A DNA stretch of 36,063 nt, taken from the NCBI GenBank assembly GCA_040877935.1, contig JBBDNB010000011.1:1-36063 (forward strand), given 5' to 3'. Positions 15,788-24,316 of this stretch are shown here, one piece after another. This DNA comes from Chitinophagales bacterium (GTDB lineage Bacteria > Bacteroidota > Bacteroidia > Chitinophagales > CAIOSU01). Within the stretch, counting starts at the first letter, position 1, and every line of letters begins with the position of its first letter. The position numbers and the translations under genes are program-made. Under the pieces are notes generated by a model. The model saw only the letters and a program-made list of their open reading frames with translations. It was not told where the DNA came from and searched no databases.

Positions 15788-17536
15788 CTATGAAGGATTT
15801 TTAACAGGAACAAAATATACTTCCCTTAAATTCCTGTGTTCCATAGCATTTTGCGGAAAATTTTTAACATTGGGCTGCAATAGCCGGTAATCTTTGTAAT
15901 AAAATAAAGGAATGATAGCGGCATCGTCCAGCATTTGTTGTTCTGCTTTTAAATATAAAAGGTTGCGCTGGTCATCATCAACGGTTTGAAGTGCTTCTTC
16001 AAAAAGCGCATCAAATTTAGGGTTTTTATACCGCGTAGAATTCAGATAGCTTTTATCTTCCAGCTTTTCCGGAATATGCTTGCTGTAAAAAAGATTGAGG
16101 AAATTCTCTGGATCGGGATAATCGGCTATCCATCCTGCCCGCCAAAAATCCACTTTTCCGGTTTCTAAATTTTCAAGATGCTGGGCAAAAGGCAACTTAG
16201 TGATATTGATTTTGATATTTAATACTTCAGACAACATACTTTGTACTGCTTCAGCCACTTGCTCGTTGGTGCCACCCCCTGAATTGATTTGCAGGGTGAT
16301 TTCCGGAAAGCCTGCTCCATTGGGATACCCTGCTTTTTCCATAAAGTTGCGGGCTTTATCAGGGTTGAATTCATAGCCTTTCAGGGCTTGTGCATCATAA
16401 TTGGTCATTGCGGGGGGAACTATACCGTAATGTCCCGGGATGCCGGTTCCTTTTAAAGTATAGCGGCAAATTTTTTGGCGATCAACAGCATAATTGAATG
16501 CAATGCGCAGATTTTTATTCTCAAACAAATCGCTCCAGTGCTGGAAACCATAATACTGCACCGACATATTTGCCATTGATTGCAATTCAAAATTTTTGTA
16601 TTCGGGTTTGAGTTTTTCATCAGGGCCAACCACTTCATTTACCATTTCCAGGGGCAGGCGATAGATCATATCCAAATTGCCCTGGCGCAATTCAAGCAAT
16701 TCTGATTTACGCTCTTTAATATAAGAGAATCTGATTCCATCGAGATAGGGCAATTGGTTGCCAGCTTCGTCTTTTCCCCAGTAATTGGGGTTTTTGCTCA
16801 AAATAACGGTTTCATCTGTTTTCATGGCTTTCACATAAAAGGGCCCCGTGCCTACTGTTTTGGTACGCATATCCCTTCCGTATTTTTCTACTGCTTCTTC
16901 AGGAAATACAGCTGTAAAAGGCAATGCCAGCAGATTGAGAAAGGCTGCGAAGGGTTTTTCCAATGTGATTTTCAGTGTATAATCGTCCAATACTTCTACA
17001 CCTGTTACGCCCTCTGGCAAAGGTGATCCATCAAGGGTAGAAAGGTAATAGTCTTTGCAACCCTGTACTTTGTCCTCAAACACCCAGTAGCCCTGGTTGT
17101 CATTTCCTGACGCACACAGCCGGGTGAAAACGTATTTAAAATCATGGGCAGTCACATTTCTGCCTTTTCCATCGGGAAAGCAGGGATCATCGTGGTAATA
17201 GACATCTTCTCTAAGGTGAAAAATAAATTCGGTAGCCTGACTATCTACCTCCCAACTTTTGGCAATAACAGGAACAATAGTAAGGTCGCCCTGATCAAGC
17301 CCTACCAGGCCTTCGTAAATTTGATTGGTAAGGCGATGGCCTCCAACTTCGGTTACATTGTGGGGATAAAGGCTGCGGAAGTATTCCACTTCATTCATGC
17401 GGAAAATGCCCCCATAATATTTATCACCTTTTGCTTTTTCAAGATCTCTTTCCTGAAGACCGCCATCTCCTGCCCCACAGGCAGCTAATAGCAATACAAA
17501 AAAGGTAAAATAAGAATACAAGTATTTGTTGAGCAT
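15788..17536 (-). CDS. ABC transporter substrate-binding lipoprotein, family 5 (peptide/nickel type)
   Basis: This 582-aa protein has a lipoprotein signal ending LLLAAC (about Cys20). The family-5 fold is recognisable from GLVGLDQGDLTIVPVIAKSW, FHLREDVYYHDDPCF, TAHDFKYVFTRL, VGTGPFYVKAMK, NYAVDRQKICR and WIADYPDPENFL. DppA/OppA-like proteins deliver oligopeptides or similar ligands to an inner-membrane ABC importer. No permease or ATPase genes are next to it, so its partner must be elsewhere or its role is different. The stop of exonuclease III is only 3 bp upstream, so the two are very likely co-transcribed. Confidence 0.92.
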   Translation of the reverse strand: MLNKYLYSYFTFFVLLLAACGAGDGGLQERDLEKAKGDKYYGGIFRMNEVEYFRSLYPHNVTEVGGHRLTNQIYEGLVGLDQGDLTIVPVIAKSWEVDSQATEFIFHLREDVYYHDDPCFPDGKGRNVTAHDFKYVFTRLCASGNDNQGYWVFEDKVQGCKDYYLSTLDGSPLPEGVTGVEVLDDYTLKITLEKPFAAFLNLLALPFTAVFPEEAVEKYGRDMRTKTVGTGPFYVKAMKTDETVILSKNPNYWGKDEAGNQLPYLDGIRFSYIKERKSELLELRQGNLDMIYRLPLEMVNEVVGPDEKLKPEYKNFELQSMANMSVQYYGFQHWSDLFENKNLRIAFNYAVDRQKICRYTLKGTGIPGHYGIVPPAMTNYDAQALKGYEFNPDKARNFMEKAGYPNGAGFPEITLQINSGGGTNEQVAEAVQSMLSEVLNIKINITKLPFAQHLENLETGKVDFWRAGWIADYPDPENFLNLFYSKHIPEKLEDKSYLNSTRYKNPKFDALFEEALQTVDDDQRNLLYLKAEQQMLDDAAIIPLFYYKDYRLLQPNVKNFPQNAMEHRNLREVYFVPVKNPS

Positions 17537-17539
17537 AAA

Positions 17540-18304
17540 TTATAATTTTAGATCAATATATACCGGGCAGTGATCAGAGTGCATAGCCTCTTGCATTATT
17601 CCGGCATCCTCTAAATTGTTTTCCAGATTTTCAGTAGTTGCAATGTAATCAATACGCCAGCCTTTATTTCTTTCGCGGGCACGGGCTCTGTAACTCCACC
17701 AGGAATAATTATCGGGGCTGGAATCAAATTTCCTGAAAGTATCTATCATCCCTGATTCAAAATACTGATCCATCCACTCCCGCTCCTCGGGCAAAAAACC
17801 AGAGCTGTCTTTATTGGAAACCGGATCGTGAATGTCTATGGGTTTATGGCAAATATTGTAATCTCCTGCAACAATGAGTTTTGGCCTTTCTTTTTTGAGC
17901 TTTTTGATAAAGCCGAGGTAGCAATCCAGGAATTCCATTTTAAAGTCCTGTCTGATATCCCCGCTGCTGCCCGAGGGAAAATAGGTGTTGACAATACTCA
18001 GCTCACCAAAATCAGCGCGGATAATACGGCCTTCACTGTCGTATTTTGGATTGCCGCAGCCCGTTTCAATATTGTCGGGAGCTTCCCTGGAAAATATGGC
18101 CACACCACTGTATCCTTTTTTCTCGGCACTTGTCCAGTAATGTTTGTAGCCCAGGTGTTCAAAATATTTCACATCCACTTGTTCAGGATGCGCTTTGGTT
18201 TCCTGGACACACAGTACATCGGGTTTTTCTTCATTTAGCCATTCTACAAGCCCCTTTCTCATTGCGGCTCTAATTCCATTGACATTATAAGATATGATTC
18301 GCAT
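17540..18304 (-). CDS. xth: Exodeoxyribonuclease III (AP endonuclease, Xth family)
   Basis: This is a 254-aa protein of the exonuclease-endonuclease-phosphatase fold. MRIISYNVNGIRAA (Asn7 metal region), VLCVQETKA (catalytic Glu), KKGYSGVAIFSR, VNTYFPSG, GDYNICHKPIDIHDP (Asp/Asn active site), GMIDTFR, WWSYRARARERNKGWRIDY and the terminal MHSDHCPV (catalytic Asp-His) are all present, so it should be active. It cleaves at abasic sites in base excision repair and degrades 3' ends. It lies 63 bp downstream of the TPR gene and 3 bp upstream of the binding-protein gene. Confidence 0.97.
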   Translation of the reverse strand: MRIISYNVNGIRAAMRKGLVEWLNEEKPDVLCVQETKAHPEQVDVKYFEHLGYKHYWTSAEKKGYSGVAIFSREAPDNIETGCGNPKYDSEGRIIRADFGELSIVNTYFPSGSSGDIRQDFKMEFLDCYLGFIKKLKKERPKLIVAGDYNICHKPIDIHDPVSNKDSSGFLPEEREWMDQYFESGMIDTFRKFDSSPDNYSWWSYRARARERNKGWRIDYIATTENLENNLEDAGIMQEAMHSDHCPVYIDLKL

Positions 18305-18367
18305 GCTTAGCTTTTTAAAGCTCCAAATTTAGCAAACTCGGAATGGAAAACCGCCTTGAGCAGAATA

Positions 18368-19615
18368 TTATTGATTGGCGCAAAAATACCGGTGCTTTTC
18401 CCTGGAAGGTTCATAGTCGAGATCAATGGATTGCTTCAGGTCTTCACAACCAAAATCTCTTTTATTGGAAAGTATCAGCGCAATGCCCCTGTTGTGATAA
18501 GCCGCGCCATAATCGGGGTCTAGGTTAATGGCTTTGGTAAAATCATCAATAGCATTTTGGTAATTGCCAAAAAGTATGTGGACATTGCCCCGTTTATTAT
18601 AAATTTCAGGATTTTGCTTTTCCAGCTTTATCGCTTCATTGAAATCATCAAGTGCACCATCATAATCTCCAAGCAAATTTTTGGCATAGCCTCTTTTGAA
18701 ATAAGCCTTTGAGAAATTATTGTCCAGCTCAATAAATTTGGTAAGGTCATCAATGGCTTTGTTATAATCGCCACTTGTGTTTTTTACCATCGCACGTGTA
18801 TAATATGCAGATTCAAAATCTTTGTTGAGATCAAGTGCTGTATTTAAATCTTCAAGCGAACCTTTGCTATCACCAAGCAGTTCTTTGGCCAATCCCCGGT
18901 TGAAGTAGGCAATGGAAAAATCTGGTTTAAGCTCAATAGCATTATCAAAAGCAGCAATGGCTTCTTCAGGTTTATCGAGTTCCATAAAAATCAAACCTTT
19001 TATATTGTAGGCCAATTCAAGGTCTTTCCCGCTTAATATCGCTATTTCAATATCAGAAAGAGCGGCTTCATAATCTTCGAGTTGTATTTGGGTAAGGGCA
19101 CGCCCCATATAATAGGTAGAATCTTTAGGATTAGTGTCCATTAATTTATTGAAGTCGATCAATGCACCTTCAGCATCGTCATTATTCAACCTGGCCAGTG
19201 CTTTGTTGCAGATTACCTCACAGTTTTCGGGGTTCATTTTCAGCGCTTCTTTAAAATCACTCATGGCACCATCATAGTCCATATCCAGCAATTTTATTTT
19301 CGCCCGTGAATCGTAAAGGTATTCGGTATAGGGGTTCAGTGCTATGGCTTTGTCGTAATCCTTTAAAGCTTCAGTATTGCGTCCCATCCAGGCATAGAGC
19401 GAGGCGCGCTTCATGTACGCATCGGCATAATCGGGTTTGGCACTAATGGCCTCATTGTATTTTTGAAGCGCTTTTTGCTGGTCACCGGCAACTAAAAGAT
19501 TGTCGCCCTCTGTAAGCAATTTACGCGCCTGTTGCAGATTGGTCTGCCCAAGACAATTCATACTGATGAACAGGAGCAATATAATGTGTAATATGTTTAT
19601 TCCAGCGACTTTCAT
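18368..19615 (-). CDS. Exported TPR-repeat protein
   Basis: This is a protein of about 415 aa if it starts at ATG 19615 (MKVAGINILHIILLLFISM...CLGQ, a signal peptide). Upstream in-frame ATGs (to 19642) would put extra residues before the signal. About ten to eleven tetratricopeptide repeats of 34 residues fill the mature protein, with consensus pieces such as DYADAYMKRASLYAWMG, AIAAFDNAIELKPDFSIAYF and AIDDFTKAINLDPDYGAAYH, and a short tail ending RYFCANQ. TPR arrays bind other proteins; the partner is unknown. GAAATTTG (19633-19640, minus) resembles the -7 promoter box and fits a start at 19615. It heads the leftward gene train. Confidence 0.85.
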   Translation of the reverse strand: MKVAGINILHIILLLFISMNCLGQTNLQQARKLLTEGDNLLVAGDQQKALQKYNEAISAKPDYADAYMKRASLYAWMGRNTEALKDYDKAIALNPYTEYLYDSRAKIKLLDMDYDGAMSDFKEALKMNPENCEVICNKALARLNNDDAEGALIDFNKLMDTNPKDSTYYMGRALTQIQLEDYEAALSDIEIAILSGKDLELAYNIKGLIFMELDKPEEAIAAFDNAIELKPDFSIAYFNRGLAKELLGDSKGSLEDLNTALDLNKDFESAYYTRAMVKNTSGDYNKAIDDLTKFIELDNNFSKAYFKRGYAKNLLGDYDGALDDFNEAIKLEKQNPEIYNKRGNVHILFGNYQNAIDDFTKAINLDPDYGAAYHNRGIALILSNKRDFGCEDLKQSIDLDYEPSREKHRYFCANQ

Positions 19616-19642
19616 ATACCCTATAAACATAGCAAATTTCAA

Positions 19643-19873
19643 TATGGTTTAGAAATAGAAAAGTGAAAAATAATCACACCTCTTTTTGGCTGGTCGGTTT
19701 TACCCAAAACCTAAAATCTGAGCCGTCATAACAACCCGCTGGTGAGAATGGCGCGCTGGCATTGAGGGCAGCTTTCTTGTGCCATATTCAAACGAGCACA
19801 AAGCACAAACAAACATTTTTCTTATTTTTATTTTCATGAGGAGGCATCTACAAGATACAATCTTGAAAGCGAT
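19643..19873. other. Intergenic region without a clear gene
   Basis: This region separates the leftward TPR gene from the rightward small gene. It contains GC-richer stretches (around 19730-19770, GAATGGCGCGCTGGCATTG) unlike the AT-rich flanks. Open frames on both strands here are short and not protein-like. I see no tRNA or known riboswitch. Confidence 0.4.
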
Positions 19874-20411
19874 TCCCTCAAGTTTCAAACTTGAGGGATA
19901 TGGGGGAATTAATAAAATATTGCAAATTATAGGCTTGTTGATTTTCTGTTGTTGTAATAACCCCCAGAAAAGCACTGAAACTGAATCTAATAAATTAACA
20001 CCGTCCCAAAAGGATTACATACGTGGTGTAATTAAAAATGAAATTGACACGACCCATTATATTGATGAATCAGCGACAGCAAGGGAAATGTACAGTCAAC
20101 TTTTCTTTGAGGTACCTGATCAAGTTTATGAATATATCAATAAAAATATCTCACCTGAGGCATGTGCCGAGTTTAAAGATAATTCAATGATTGTATTAAT
20201 GTTAGAGGCTAAGGACACCTTAATTAAGGTAATGAATGGAGAATCATATTCTTTTAGTAAGAATGGAGAACAACTTGTATTTTATGATAAAAGTCCTAAA
20301 AAACTAATGAGCTTATTCAATCAGCTTGATGCCAGAAAAATTGATATCATTGATAATTATAAACACGAATACTATGAGTTTAGAATTGAAGTAGATAAGG
20401 TGTGCAACTGA
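19836..20411 (+). CDS. Small hypothetical protein, possibly a lipoprotein; start uncertain
   Basis: The frame is open from 19779 but the convincing protein part begins near 19908: INKILQIIGLLIFCCCNNPQ followed by a charged, soluble stretch of about 150 residues ending KHEYYEFRIEVDKVCN. The hydrophobic segment before CCCNN looks like a lipoprotein signal, though LLIFC is a poor lipobox. Candidate starts are ATG 19836 (whose first residues cross the palindrome), or TTG 19920. An ATG at 19900 is one frame off; one extra G in the run after it would give a clean signal peptide (MGGINKILQIIG). I do not recognise the family. Confidence 0.5.
   Translation: MRRHLQDTILKAIPSSFKLEGYGGINKILQIIGLLIFCCCNNPQKSTETESNKLTPSQKDYIRGVIKNEIDTTHYIDESATAREMYSQLFFEVPDQVYEYINKNISPEACAEFKDNSMIVLMLEAKDTLIKVMNGESYSFSKNGEQLVFYDKSPKKLMSLFNQLDARKIDIIDNYKHEYYEFRIEVDKVCN
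19874..19898. repeat. 25-nt near-perfect palindrome
   Basis: TCCCTCAAGTTT (19874-19885) and AAACTTGAGGGA (19887-19898) are exact reverse complements separated by one base. It lies inside the 5' part of the open frame of the next gene, which argues that the true coding start is downstream of it. It may be a protein-binding site or a cruciform; a 1-nt spacer is poor for an RNA hairpin unless the innermost pairs open. Confidence 0.6.
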
Positions 20412-20578
20412 TTTAGCTCTCGCAAGTATAATCGTAGCCGTTTCCCTGCCATCCTCACAAAACGCTCTGCATCTTGGTCTGCCTGAGGAAGGAAGTTCCA
20501 TTACTACCTCCACAAAGAATCCGGAATAAACCATACAGTGTATCGAACTGTGGGCTGCAAGGCTTTCAGAGCTAAATC
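20410..20578. repeat. Segment of 169 bp bounded by 11-bp inverted repeats
   Basis: GATTTAGCTCT (20410-20420) and AGAGCTAAATC (20568-20578) are exact reverse complements. The left copy includes the last two bases of the TGA stop of the preceding gene. The interior is more GC-rich than its flanks and has no convincing protein frame. It could be a small non-autonomous mobile element (MITE-like), a structured RNA, or chance. I see no target-site duplication immediately outside the arms. Confidence 0.4.
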
Positions 20579-20680
20579 CTGTCTTTCTAGAAAATATACA
20601 AAATCAATAAAGCGCAAAAAAGGAAACGAAATTTTTATTTGGAAGCAGGCTGTAATAATTCCACTTACAGTCCTTTATGT

Positions 20681-20712
20681 TTTCTTAGTTTCAAAGAAAA
20701 GCTTGAACTTTG
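20681..20712 (+). promoter_or_regulatory. Candidate promoter of the DUF1015 gene
   Basis: TTTC (20681-20684), 20 bp, then GAACTTTG (20705-20712). There is one mismatch in each box of the Bacteroidota consensus, with normal spacing, and it lies 21 bp before ATG 20734. This supports that start over the longer frame from 20710. Confidence 0.45.
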
Positions 20713-20733
20713 CATTCTAAAATTTTCAAGCAC

Positions 20734-21978
20734 ATGGCAATTATAAGACCTTTTAAAGCAATAAGACCCAATACCAAATTTGCCGAACAAGTAGCTTCAA
20801 AACCCTATGATGTGCTCAGCACAGAAGAAGCACGAACAGAAGCCAAGGACAATGATTATTCTTTTTTGCGCATCATCAAACCGGAAATCAACTTTCCGGA
20901 GCAGTCCAAGTTTGATCAAAATGTGGTTTTTGCCAAAGCCAAAGATGTTTTTGATAACTTTTTGAAATCAGGCGTCTTTGAACAGGAAAACCAGGATTGT
21001 TTTTATCTCTACCGACTGATTATGGGAGATACCGAACAAAGCGGGCTGGTTTGCCTTTCATCGGTGGCAGATTACGAAAATGATATTATTAAAAAACACG
21101 AATTTACCCGCCCTGCAAAAGAGCAGGATCGCATTCAGCATGTTTTGCAAACCGGCATTCAATCCGGCCCTGTGTTCCTTACATATAAAGCAAACAAAAA
21201 AGTTAGTGAATTATCAGCACCTGTAAAAGAACAAGCGCCACTCTATGATTTTACGGCCGATGATGGGGTAATACACAGCATTTGGAAAATAGACAATGCT
21301 GAAATAGTAAATAAAATACGTGAAGCATTTGAAGCGGTTCCAGCTACATATATTGCTGATGGACATCACCGTGCTGCAGCTTCCGCCAAAGCAGGAATTG
21401 AATTGAGAAAAGAAAACAAAAACCACAATGGAGATGAACCTTATAATTATTTTCTTTCTGTATTGTTTCCATCCTCTGAGTTGAAAATTTTGGACTATAA
21501 CAGAGTTGTGCAGGATTTAAATGGTTTATCTACAGAAGAGTTTTTGTCGAAACTGGCAGAATATTTCAGTGTAATAAAAATTGGCTCCTCCCCTTATAAG
21601 CCCTCTAAAGAAAAATCTTTTGGGCTATTTATAGACCGCAACTGGTATAAATTAAGTGCCAAAGAGGGAACCTATGAAGCAAATCATCCAGTACATTCGC
21701 TAGATCCCTATATTTTACAGGAAAATGTTTTCAGAAAATTACTCGGCATTGAAGATGTGCGTACCGATGACCGGGTTGATTTCGTTGGAGGTATTCGCGG
21801 ACTTGGCGAATTGGAAAAAAGAGTAAATACCGGAGAGTGGAAAGCAGCTTTTGCCCTTTTCCCTGTAAGCATCGATCAATTGATGAAGGTAGCCGATAGT
21901 GGTAATGTTATGCCTCCTAAATCTACCTGGTTTGAGCCTAAATTGAGAAGTGGACTGTTAATTAACAAAATTAGATAA
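20734..21978 (+). CDS. DUF1015 family protein
   Basis: This is a 414-aa protein from ATG 20734 (MAIIRPFKAIRP); the eight codons upstream to 20710 overlap the probable promoter. Family wording includes IRPFKAIRPNTKFAEQVASKPYDVLS, (in parts) NDYSFLRIIKPEI, FYLYRLIMGD, YIADGHHRAAASAKAG and NYFLSVLFPSSELKILDYNR. The GHHR segment is the most conserved part. The biochemical role of DUF1015 is not settled. In Bacteroidota such genes often lie near serine biosynthesis genes (from memory), and here the next gene, 4 bp on, is a sulfur amino acid enzyme that uses a serine-derived substrate. That context is suggestive only. Confidence 0.88.
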   Translation: MAIIRPFKAIRPNTKFAEQVASKPYDVLSTEEARTEAKDNDYSFLRIIKPEINFPEQSKFDQNVVFAKAKDVFDNFLKSGVFEQENQDCFYLYRLIMGDTEQSGLVCLSSVADYENDIIKKHEFTRPAKEQDRIQHVLQTGIQSGPVFLTYKANKKVSELSAPVKEQAPLYDFTADDGVIHSIWKIDNAEIVNKIREAFEAVPATYIADGHHRAAASAKAGIELRKENKNHNGDEPYNYFLSVLFPSSELKILDYNRVVQDLNGLSTEEFLSKLAEYFSVIKIGSSPYKPSKEKSFGLFIDRNWYKLSAKEGTYEANHPVHSLDPYILQENVFRKLLGIEDVRTDDRVDFVGGIRGLGELEKRVNTGEWKAAFALFPVSIDQLMKVADSGNVMPPKSTWFEPKLRSGLLINKIR

Positions 21979-21982
21979 TACT

Positions 21983-23122
21983 ATGAAATTCGGAACCAAG
22001 ACTATTCACGCTGGCATCAGCCCAGACCCCACTACGGGTGCTATTATGACACCTATTTACCAGACTTCTACCTATGTGCAACAGTCTCCAGGGAAGCACA
22101 AGGGCTATGAATATTCCAGAACCCAGAATCCTACGCGGTTTGCACTGGAAAACAACCTGGCGGCATTAGAAAATGGCAAAGAAGGCATGGTTTTCTCCAG
22201 CGGGCTGGCCGCCACCGATGCAATTGTAAAAATGTTCAACCCAGGAGATGAAATACTTTCCTGCAATGATCTTTATGGAGGCACTTACAGGGCTTTTGAA
22301 AAAGTTTTTAGAAAGTATGGGTTGGATTTTGTTTACGATTCTATGCAGGATACTAAAAAGCTCGAAAAACTGATCAGCTATAAAACAAAGCTCATTTGGC
22401 TGGAAACCCCTTCCAACCCAATGATGAGTGTTATAGATATTGAGGCGATTGCAAAAATTGCCAAAGCAAAAGGCGTATTGCTTTGTGTGGACAATACCTT
22501 TGCCTCACCCTATCTTCAAAATCCGCTCGATTTGGGAGCAGATATGGTCATTCACTCCGGCACAAAATATATAGGCGGACATTCCGATGTGGTTATCGGA
22601 GCAGTTGTAGTAAATGAAGCTACCATTATTGAACAATTGCGTTTTATTCAAAATGCAAGTGGTGCTGTTCCCGGTCCACAGGATGCTTTTCTTACACTGC
22701 GCGGCATAAAAACCCTGCACCTGAGAATGCAGCGGCATTGCGAAAATGCCATGAAAATTGCTCAGTTTCTTTCTGAACATCCAAAAGTCAGCAAAGTGAA
22801 TTACCCGGGGCTGCCCGATCATCCCGGCCATGCAATAGCCAAAAAGCAAATGCGCGGTTTTGGAGGTATGTTGTCCTTTAGCCTGAAAATAAACACGCAG
22901 GAAGCAGCTTACGATTTTTTAACCCGCACCAAATTGTTTTCACTGGCAGAATCCCTCGGTGGAGTTGAGTCACTTGCAGGACATCCTGCTACTATGACCC
23001 ACGCTGCCATTCCATTAGAAGAAAGGGAAAAAACAGGTGTGCTCGATTCATTGATTAGAATAAGCGTAGGAATAGAAGATGCTGATGATCTGTTGGAAGA
23101 TATAGAACAGGCACTGGCTTAG
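21983..23122 (+). CDS. Cystathionine gamma-synthase/lyase family PLP enzyme
   Basis: This 379-aa protein is of the Cys/Met metabolism PLP family. YSRTQNPTR (about 44-52) carries the phosphate-binding Tyr/Arg, SSGLAATDA (72-80) the cofactor loop, and DNTFASP (170-176) the Asp that binds the pyridine N. SGTKYIGGHSD has the Schiff-base Lys195, and the substrate region is SLGGVESLAGHPATMTHA. Sequence alone does not decide between synthase (metB) and lyase (mccB). It starts 4 bp after the DUF1015 stop, so the two form an operon. It is cytoplasmic, in transsulfuration and methionine or cysteine metabolism. Confidence 0.93.
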   Translation: MKFGTKTIHAGISPDPTTGAIMTPIYQTSTYVQQSPGKHKGYEYSRTQNPTRFALENNLAALENGKEGMVFSSGLAATDAIVKMFNPGDEILSCNDLYGGTYRAFEKVFRKYGLDFVYDSMQDTKKLEKLISYKTKLIWLETPSNPMMSVIDIEAIAKIAKAKGVLLCVDNTFASPYLQNPLDLGADMVIHSGTKYIGGHSDVVIGAVVVNEATIIEQLRFIQNASGAVPGPQDAFLTLRGIKTLHLRMQRHCENAMKIAQFLSEHPKVSKVNYPGLPDHPGHAIAKKQMRGFGGMLSFSLKINTQEAAYDFLTRTKLFSLAESLGGVESLAGHPATMTHAAIPLEEREKTGVLDSLIRISVGIEDADDLLEDIEQALA

Positions 23123-23143
23123 GGCTTATTAACCCTTAGATTC

Positions 23144-23917
23144 ATGCTTAGCCAAAAAGAACTCAAAACACTCTTAGACCAACAGGCAGCGCTTTTTGAA
23201 CAACCCGGATTTATTATTTCCGACCCGATTTCGGTTCCGCGAAAATTCAGCAAATTACAGGATATAGAAATTGCCGGGCTTTTTGCAGCAGTTTTTGCCT
23301 GGGGACAGCGCAAGACGATAATCAGCAAGGCCAATGAGCTGATGCTACGAATGGACAACAGCCCCTATGAATTTGTGCTCCAACACGAAGAACAAGACCT
23401 GAAAAAATTGCTCGGGTTTAAACACCGTACTTTCAATGATACCGACTTGCTGTATTTTGTGCATTTTTTAAAACATTATTATGCCACACACAAATCGCTG
23501 GAGACAGCTTTTCTACCCGAAAAAAACGAACAGGATTTAGAAGAAGCCCTTTGCCGTTTTCGAAAGCGATTTTTTGCCCTGGAAGCTGCGCCCGAAAGAA
23601 CAAAAAAGCACATTGCTTCTCCGCTGCGCAATTCTTCCTGCAAAAGGCTGAATATGTATTTGCGCTGGATGGTGCGCAAAAATGAAAGTGGCGTGGATTT
23701 CGGTTTGTGGAAAAGCATTAAAAGCAGTCAGCTATTTTGTCCCTTGGATGTACATGTGGAGCGGGTGGCATTGGAACTCGGATTATTGAAAAAAGCAGGC
23801 AGCAACTGGAAAGCAGTAAAGGAACTGACCAGTAAATTGCGGAAATTTGATCCTGAAGATCCGGTGAAATACGATTTTGCTTTATTTGGAATGGGAGTAT
23901 TAACCAGAGTTCGATAA
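23144..23917 (+). CDS. TIGR02757 / DUF2400 family protein
   Basis: This 257-aa protein matches the Bacteroidota TIGR02757 family as I know it: SDPISVPRKF, IEIAGLFAAVFAWGQRKTII, MDNSPYEFVL, then a C-terminal CPLDVHVERVALELGL. The last phrase is reminiscent of the DTHV(x)R(V/L) segment of helix-hairpin-helix DNA glycosylases, which is a resemblance only. Function is unknown. It follows the PLP enzyme by 21 bp and is probably on the same transcript. Confidence 0.88.
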   Translation: MLSQKELKTLLDQQAALFEQPGFIISDPISVPRKFSKLQDIEIAGLFAAVFAWGQRKTIISKANELMLRMDNSPYEFVLQHEEQDLKKLLGFKHRTFNDTDLLYFVHFLKHYYATHKSLETAFLPEKNEQDLEEALCRFRKRFFALEAAPERTKKHIASPLRNSSCKRLNMYLRWMVRKNESGVDFGLWKSIKSSQLFCPLDVHVERVALELGLLKKAGSNWKAVKELTSKLRKFDPEDPVKYDFALFGMGVLTRVR

Positions 23918-23986
23918 TTATTTAAAAGCTCTGAGCAATAAATAATTTCCGAACTTAGGTTCTTAAAAAAACAGTAAATTGCATGT

Positions 23987-24313
23987 ATGGAAAAAGTATT
24001 CCTGGAACAAAGCCATCAGCTGCTTCAAAACCATTTTGAGCTCGATAGCCTTGAAACGACAGAAAACAACAAAGAAGCCCTTTGGGAAATGGCTGTGGCT
24101 CAACTGAGCAGCGAAATAGCCCATTTGATCGACAATGATTTTGAGCGGCTCTTGTATATTCTGTACCGCATAGATGTGGATGAAAAAAAAGTGAGGGAAG
24201 CACTGGCAAAAAGTGAATTTGACAAAGGCCCGAAAATTATAGCAGAAATGATACTCCTGCGCCAGATGGAAAAAATTAAGACACGGGAAGCTTATAAAAA
24301 AGGTAAATTATAG
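23987..24313 (+). CDS. Conserved small acidic helical protein, function unknown
   Basis: This 108-aa protein is predicted to be almost entirely helical: NKEALWEMAVAQLSSEIAHL, DFERLLYILYRIDVDEKK and KGPKIIAEMILLRQMEKI. No signal peptide, membrane segment or known catalytic motif is visible. The text is of a kind often seen as a conserved hypothetical in Bacteroidota. TAAATTG (about 23973) upstream is a weak -7 box. The next gene starts 3 bp after its stop, so they are probably co-transcribed. Confidence 0.75.
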   Translation: MEKVFLEQSHQLLQNHFELDSLETTENNKEALWEMAVAQLSSEIAHLIDNDFERLLYILYRIDVDEKKVREALAKSEFDKGPKIIAEMILLRQMEKIKTREAYKKGKL

Positions 24314-24316
24314 CAG

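Noticed and set aside
20450-20510. Possible RNase P RNA-like text (GAGGAAGGAAGTTCC)
   Set aside because: It resembles the P4 core only superficially; the other conserved RNase P elements are not present nearby.
20313-20534. 73-aa minus-strand frame in the gap before the DUF1015 gene
   Set aside because: It overlaps the end of the plus-strand gene and the inverted-repeat-bounded segment, with no domain or plausible start context. I treat the region as non-coding.
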